Assembly (NCBI GenBank): GCA_005788075.1
Contig: SXZC01000104.1
Coordinates: 1 to 8,026, forward strand
Direction of reading: 5' to 3'
Source: Actinomycetota bacterium
GTDB taxonomy: Bacteria; Actinomycetota; Thermoleophilia; Miltoncostaeales; Miltoncostaeaceae
DNA length: 8,026 nucleotides
In this document: positions 5,820 to 8,026 of the stretch, piece by piece
Layout of the letters: every line of letters begins with the position of its first letter
Numbering within the stretch: the first letter of the stretch is position 1
Notes under the pieces: model-generated
Seen by the model: the letters and a program-made list of their open reading frames with translations, nothing else
Told to the model about the DNA's origin: nothing
Database searches by the model: none
Program-made: the position numbers and the translations under genes

Positions 5820-7720
5820 CGCCGCATGCTGCCGATCCCCCGCAGCCCGGGACCCCGACCGAGGTCGCGCGCCCGGACCGCATCACCATGACCACCGGGG
5901 CGCGCCCGCACACGGAGTTCGGGCACGACGACGTGGACGCCGAAGCCGAGCTGGTGGTGCTGCGCACGGCCGACCACAAGCACTGGGACGGGCTGCTCAT
6001 GCGTCCCCGCGCCGACGTCGACGGCCGCGCCGGGACCCTGGCCATCATCGTGCATGGCTCCCTCGGCAACTACATGGGCGGCGTGCCCCGCCGGCTGGCG
6101 TTCGAGCTCGCCCACCAGGGCTACCCGGCCCTGTCCATCAACACGCGCATGGCCAACTTCGGGGTGGTCTACGGCGGAGGGCTCTTCGACGCCACGCCGC
6201 TCGACATGGCCGCTGCCCTCGACTTCGCGCGCGAGATCGGGTTCCAGCGCGTGGTGCTGGTGGGCTACAGCCTGGGCGCGAGCATCGTGACGCACTACCA
6301 GGCGCTCGAGCACCCGCCCGAGGTGGTGGGGCTCTGCACCCTCGCGCACCCCTGGAGCCTTCCCGAGTCGATGCGCGCGCGGTGGACCCGCCTGCGCGCG
6401 CAGCCGTCGTACACCGAGATGGCGCGCATGGCGCTGCGCGCCGGCGTGGACCGCGATGGTGCGGACGACGTGGTGGTGGTGCACCGCGGGGCGGGCCCGA
6501 GCGACGCCCCGTTCGATGCCGAGGCCTGGTCGCTGCGCTGCTGGTGGCAGTGCCGCGGTCCGGAATCGCGCAACCCCGTGTCGGTGGACCGCATCCGTGA
6601 CGTCGGCGTTCCCGTGGCGCTGATCCAGGCCGGGGACGACCCGGTGCTGCCGGGTGGCGACGGCGATGCCCTGGCCGAGGCGGCCGCGTCCGCGGGGCTC
6701 GACGTGCACCTCGAGCACGTGCCGGGGGCCGACCACACCTTCTGGGGCAAGGTGCCCGAGGTGGCCGATCGCGCCGTGGCCTGGATGGACTCCCTGCCCA
6801 AGGACGGCCCGGCCGCCGTGCCGGCGCACCGCCCGGCATCGGGCACCGCCCGGCTGGTCACGATCCGGGGGACGGACGGCTCGCTGCACGACGGCGTGCT
6901 CGAGCACGACGATGCCGCCACCCTGGCGCGCGCGGCCGAGACCGGGCGCCGCACGGCGATCATCCACCTGCACGGCAACCAGGGCAATCTCAGCGTGGGC
7001 GCCCTGAGGTTCCTGCGCCGTCCGATCGCCCGCCTCGGGCTTCCGGTGCTCACGCTCGACACCCGCATCGGGAACGTGTCGCAGCTCTTCGGCACCGCCG
7101 TGCTGGAGGACGTGCTCGAGGACGTCCGTGCCGCCACCGCGTGGGTGGCGGGGGAGGGCTACGACCACGTGCTGGTGAGCGGGTACTCGCTCGGCGCCAC
7201 CGCGGCCATGTACTGCGCCGCGCACGAGCTGCCGCTGCCGGTGGTCGGCGTCGCGGGCCTGGGAACCGCCTGGAGCCTGCCCGAGTCGAGTCGCGCCCGC
7301 ATGGATCGCTGCGGGTCGGCGCCGTCGTACGACGAGCTCGTGGAGCTCTGCCGGCCCTATGCGGATGCCCTGCCGGAGGACGACATCAGCCTCGTCATCC
7401 ACCGCATGTACCTGCCGGACGACGCACCACACGCCGCCGGCGTGTACACGGCGCGCACCTGGTGGCACTCGCGCGGCCCGGACTCGGAAGCCGCCAAGGC
7501 CCACCTGCAGATCGGGCGCATCGACGCGCCCGTGCTGCTGGTGCAGGGCACCGAGGACATCATTGTCGACCCCGGCGACGCCGAGCGCCTCGCTGCGAGC
7601 GCACGCGAGGCGGGCCACGGTGACGTGACCGTGAGGATGGTGGAGGGCGCCGGGCACGACTTCGGTGACCACGACGCCACCTTCGCCGCCATCCGGGACT
7701 GGCTGCTGGCCACCGCCTAG
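5816..7720 (+). CDS. Tandem double alpha/beta-hydrolase protein
   Basis: This is a 634-residue protein made of two fused alpha/beta-hydrolase domains, probably cytoplasmic since no signal peptide or TM helix is seen. Domain 1 (about 45-327) has HGSLGN at 80-85, nucleophile elbow GYSLGA (Ser152), acid Asp275 in AGDDP and His307 in GADHTF. Domain 2 (about 345-634) has HGNQGN at 386-391, GYSLGA (Ser458), Asp581 in GTEDI and His614 in GAGHDF. Both carry the same lid signatures: WSLPES (180, 486), PSY (197, 503) and WW..RGP[ED]S (243, 549). The offset is 306 residues throughout up to the acid, so the protein arose by internal duplication. ATG 5816 is chosen because it overlaps the MMPL stop and extends no more than needed; ATG 5888 is an alternative. 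The open frame runs upstream inside the MMPL gene, but that part is a shadow. Likely an esterase, lipase, thioesterase or acyl-hydrolase; the substrate is unknown. Confidence 0.9.
   Translation: MTPHAADPPQPGTPTEVARPDRITMTTGARPHTEFGHDDVDAEAELVVLRTADHKHWDGLLMRPRADVDGRAGTLAIIVHGSLGNYMGGVPRRLAFELAHQGYPALSINTRMANFGVVYGGGLFDATPLDMAAALDFAREIGFQRVVLVGYSLGASIVTHYQALEHPPEVVGLCTLAHPWSLPESMRARWTRLRAQPSYTEMARMALRAGVDRDGADDVVVVHRGAGPSDAPFDAEAWSLRCWWQCRGPESRNPVSVDRIRDVGVPVALIQAGDDPVLPGGDGDALAEAAASAGLDVHLEHVPGADHTFWGKVPEVADRAVAWMDSLPKDGPAAVPAHRPASGTARLVTIRGTDGSLHDGVLEHDDAATLARAAETGRRTAIIHLHGNQGNLSVGALRFLRRPIARLGLPVLTLDTRIGNVSQLFGTAVLEDVLEDVRAATAWVAGEGYDHVLVSGYSLGATAAMYCAAHELPLPVVGVAGLGTAWSLPESSRARMDRCGSAPSYDELVELCRPYADALPEDDISLVIHRMYLPDDAPHAAGVYTARTWWHSRGPDSEAAKAHLQIGRIDAPVLLVQGTEDIIVDPGDAERLAASAREAGHGDVTVRMVEGAGHDFGDHDATFAAIRDWLLATA
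6041..7663 (+). repeat. Internal protein-level duplication within the double hydrolase
   Basis: The segment encoding residues 76-309 (6041-6742) corresponds to that encoding residues 382-616 (6959-7663). Matching landmarks keep a constant 918-base offset: the HG turn, the NTR/DTR motif, GYSLGA, WSLPES, PSY, WW..RGP and the Q.G.[ED]D acid loop. One residue is inserted in the second copy before the catalytic His. The copies are diverged at DNA level, so the event is old and not a recent slippage or assembly artefact. Confidence 0.85.
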
Positions 7721-7729
7721 GCCTGGTCG

Positions 7730-7759
7730 GGCTCCGGACCCCCTGAGGGGCCCGGAGCC
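7730..7759. terminator. GC-rich hairpin between convergent genes
   Basis: A perfect 8-bp outer stem, GGCTCCGG/CCGGAGCC, encloses a second stem, CCCC-TGA-GGGG. It starts 9 bases after the hydrolase stop and ends 27 bases before the convergent MMPL stop. Position and symmetry suit a bidirectional terminator. No T tract follows on either strand, as is common for high-GC actinobacterial terminators. A further inverted repeat, CGGGCAC/GTGCCCG at 7773-7796, overlaps the end of the minus-strand gene and may strengthen the stop. Confidence 0.7.
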
Positions 7760-7786
7760 ACGCGCCGATGCACGGGCACCCGGACG

Positions 7787-8026
7787 TCAGTGCCCGAAGC
7801 GCACCTCGGGAAGCACCTTCGTGAGCCACGTGGGCGTCCACCATGCCCACTTCCCGGCGAGCCGCAGCGCCACCGGCACCAGCAGCAGCCTCACCAGCAC
7901 GGCGTCGAGCAGCACGGCGACGCCGAGGATGATCCCCATCTCCTTCGGCGGCAGCGGTCCGGAGAGGGCGAAGGTGAAGAACACCGCCACCATCACCGCG
8001 GCTGCCGCGAGGATGACCCTCCCGGA
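7787..8026 (-). CDS. MMPL-family transporter, C-terminal end (truncated by window edge)
   Basis: The last 79 residues of a second MMPL/RND transporter, whose 5' part lies beyond base 8026. Two hydrophobic helices equivalent to TM11 and TM12 are visible: VILAAAAVMVAVFFTFAL, then GIILGVAVLLDAVLVRLLLVP, followed by the short tail AGKWAWWTP...PEVRFGH. The Asp-plus-Arg helix (LLDAVLVRLLLVP) and the KW.WW tail match the same region of the complete MMPL gene on the plus strand (VLVDATIIRLMLVP and GKWNWWLP), so the two are homologues. The frame stays open to the window edge, and internal GTG/ATG codons are not taken as starts. It converges on the hydrolase gene with a shared terminator hairpin. It is too short to judge substrate or integrity. 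Confidence 0.92.
   Translation of the reverse strand, partial: SGRVILAAAAVMVAVFFTFALSGPLPPKEMGIILGVAVLLDAVLVRLLLVPVALRLAGKWAWWTPTWLTKVLPEVRFGH

Noticed and set aside
5489..7672. 727-codon antisense frame opposite the double hydrolase
   Set aside because: Shadow frame of the same His/Arg/Gly/Val-rich type; the plus-strand frame has full hydrolase motifs twice.

Overview
The window is about 8 kb of GC-rich DNA carrying a primary sigma factor gene with a short N-terminal region, MMPL-type transporters and tightly packed genes with ATGA overlaps. This suggests a high-GC actinobacterium, perhaps a deep-branching (Thermoleophilia-like) or metagenome-derived one. The phylum is an inference from composition and protein style. 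No tRNA, rRNA, CRISPR array, insertion sequence or integration site was found.

Left part, all on the minus strand. The first 544 bases encode the N-terminal 181 residues of the housekeeping sigma factor RpoD/SigA, cut by the window edge. It is preceded by a roughly 320-base non-coding stretch whose gene-proximal part holds a row of compact GC-rich hairpins. Further upstream is a probable three-gene operon, read right to left. It consists of a TauE/SafE (TSUP) anion permease, an AllG/DUF1116-family protein that has lost most of the family's conserved polar motifs, and a membrane-anchored TPR-like protein. The last two overlap by four bases. The usual AllG partners (AllF/FdrA and AllH) are not present in the window.

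Right part. A 53-base divergent spacer separates the TSUP gene from a plus-strand pair. The first gene of the pair is a complete 719-residue MMPL (RND superfamily) transporter. The second, coupled to it by an ATGA overlap, is a 634-residue cytoplasmic protein made of two tandem alpha/beta-hydrolase domains. The two halves match each other in strict register, 306 residues apart, from the oxyanion-side HG motif to the acid residue, and both appear to keep a complete Ser-Asp-His triad. A perfect GC-rich hairpin closes this pair. On its other side, convergent on the minus strand, lies the C-terminal end of a second MMPL protein.

Two stretches deserve most attention. One is the MMPL/double-hydrolase pair, possibly an export module that handles an ester- or acyl-containing substrate. 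The other is the TSUP/AllG-like/TPR operon, where a transcarbamoylase-type scaffold with altered motifs sits beside an anion permease. Both functional links are inferred from gene order and motifs and are not demonstrated.
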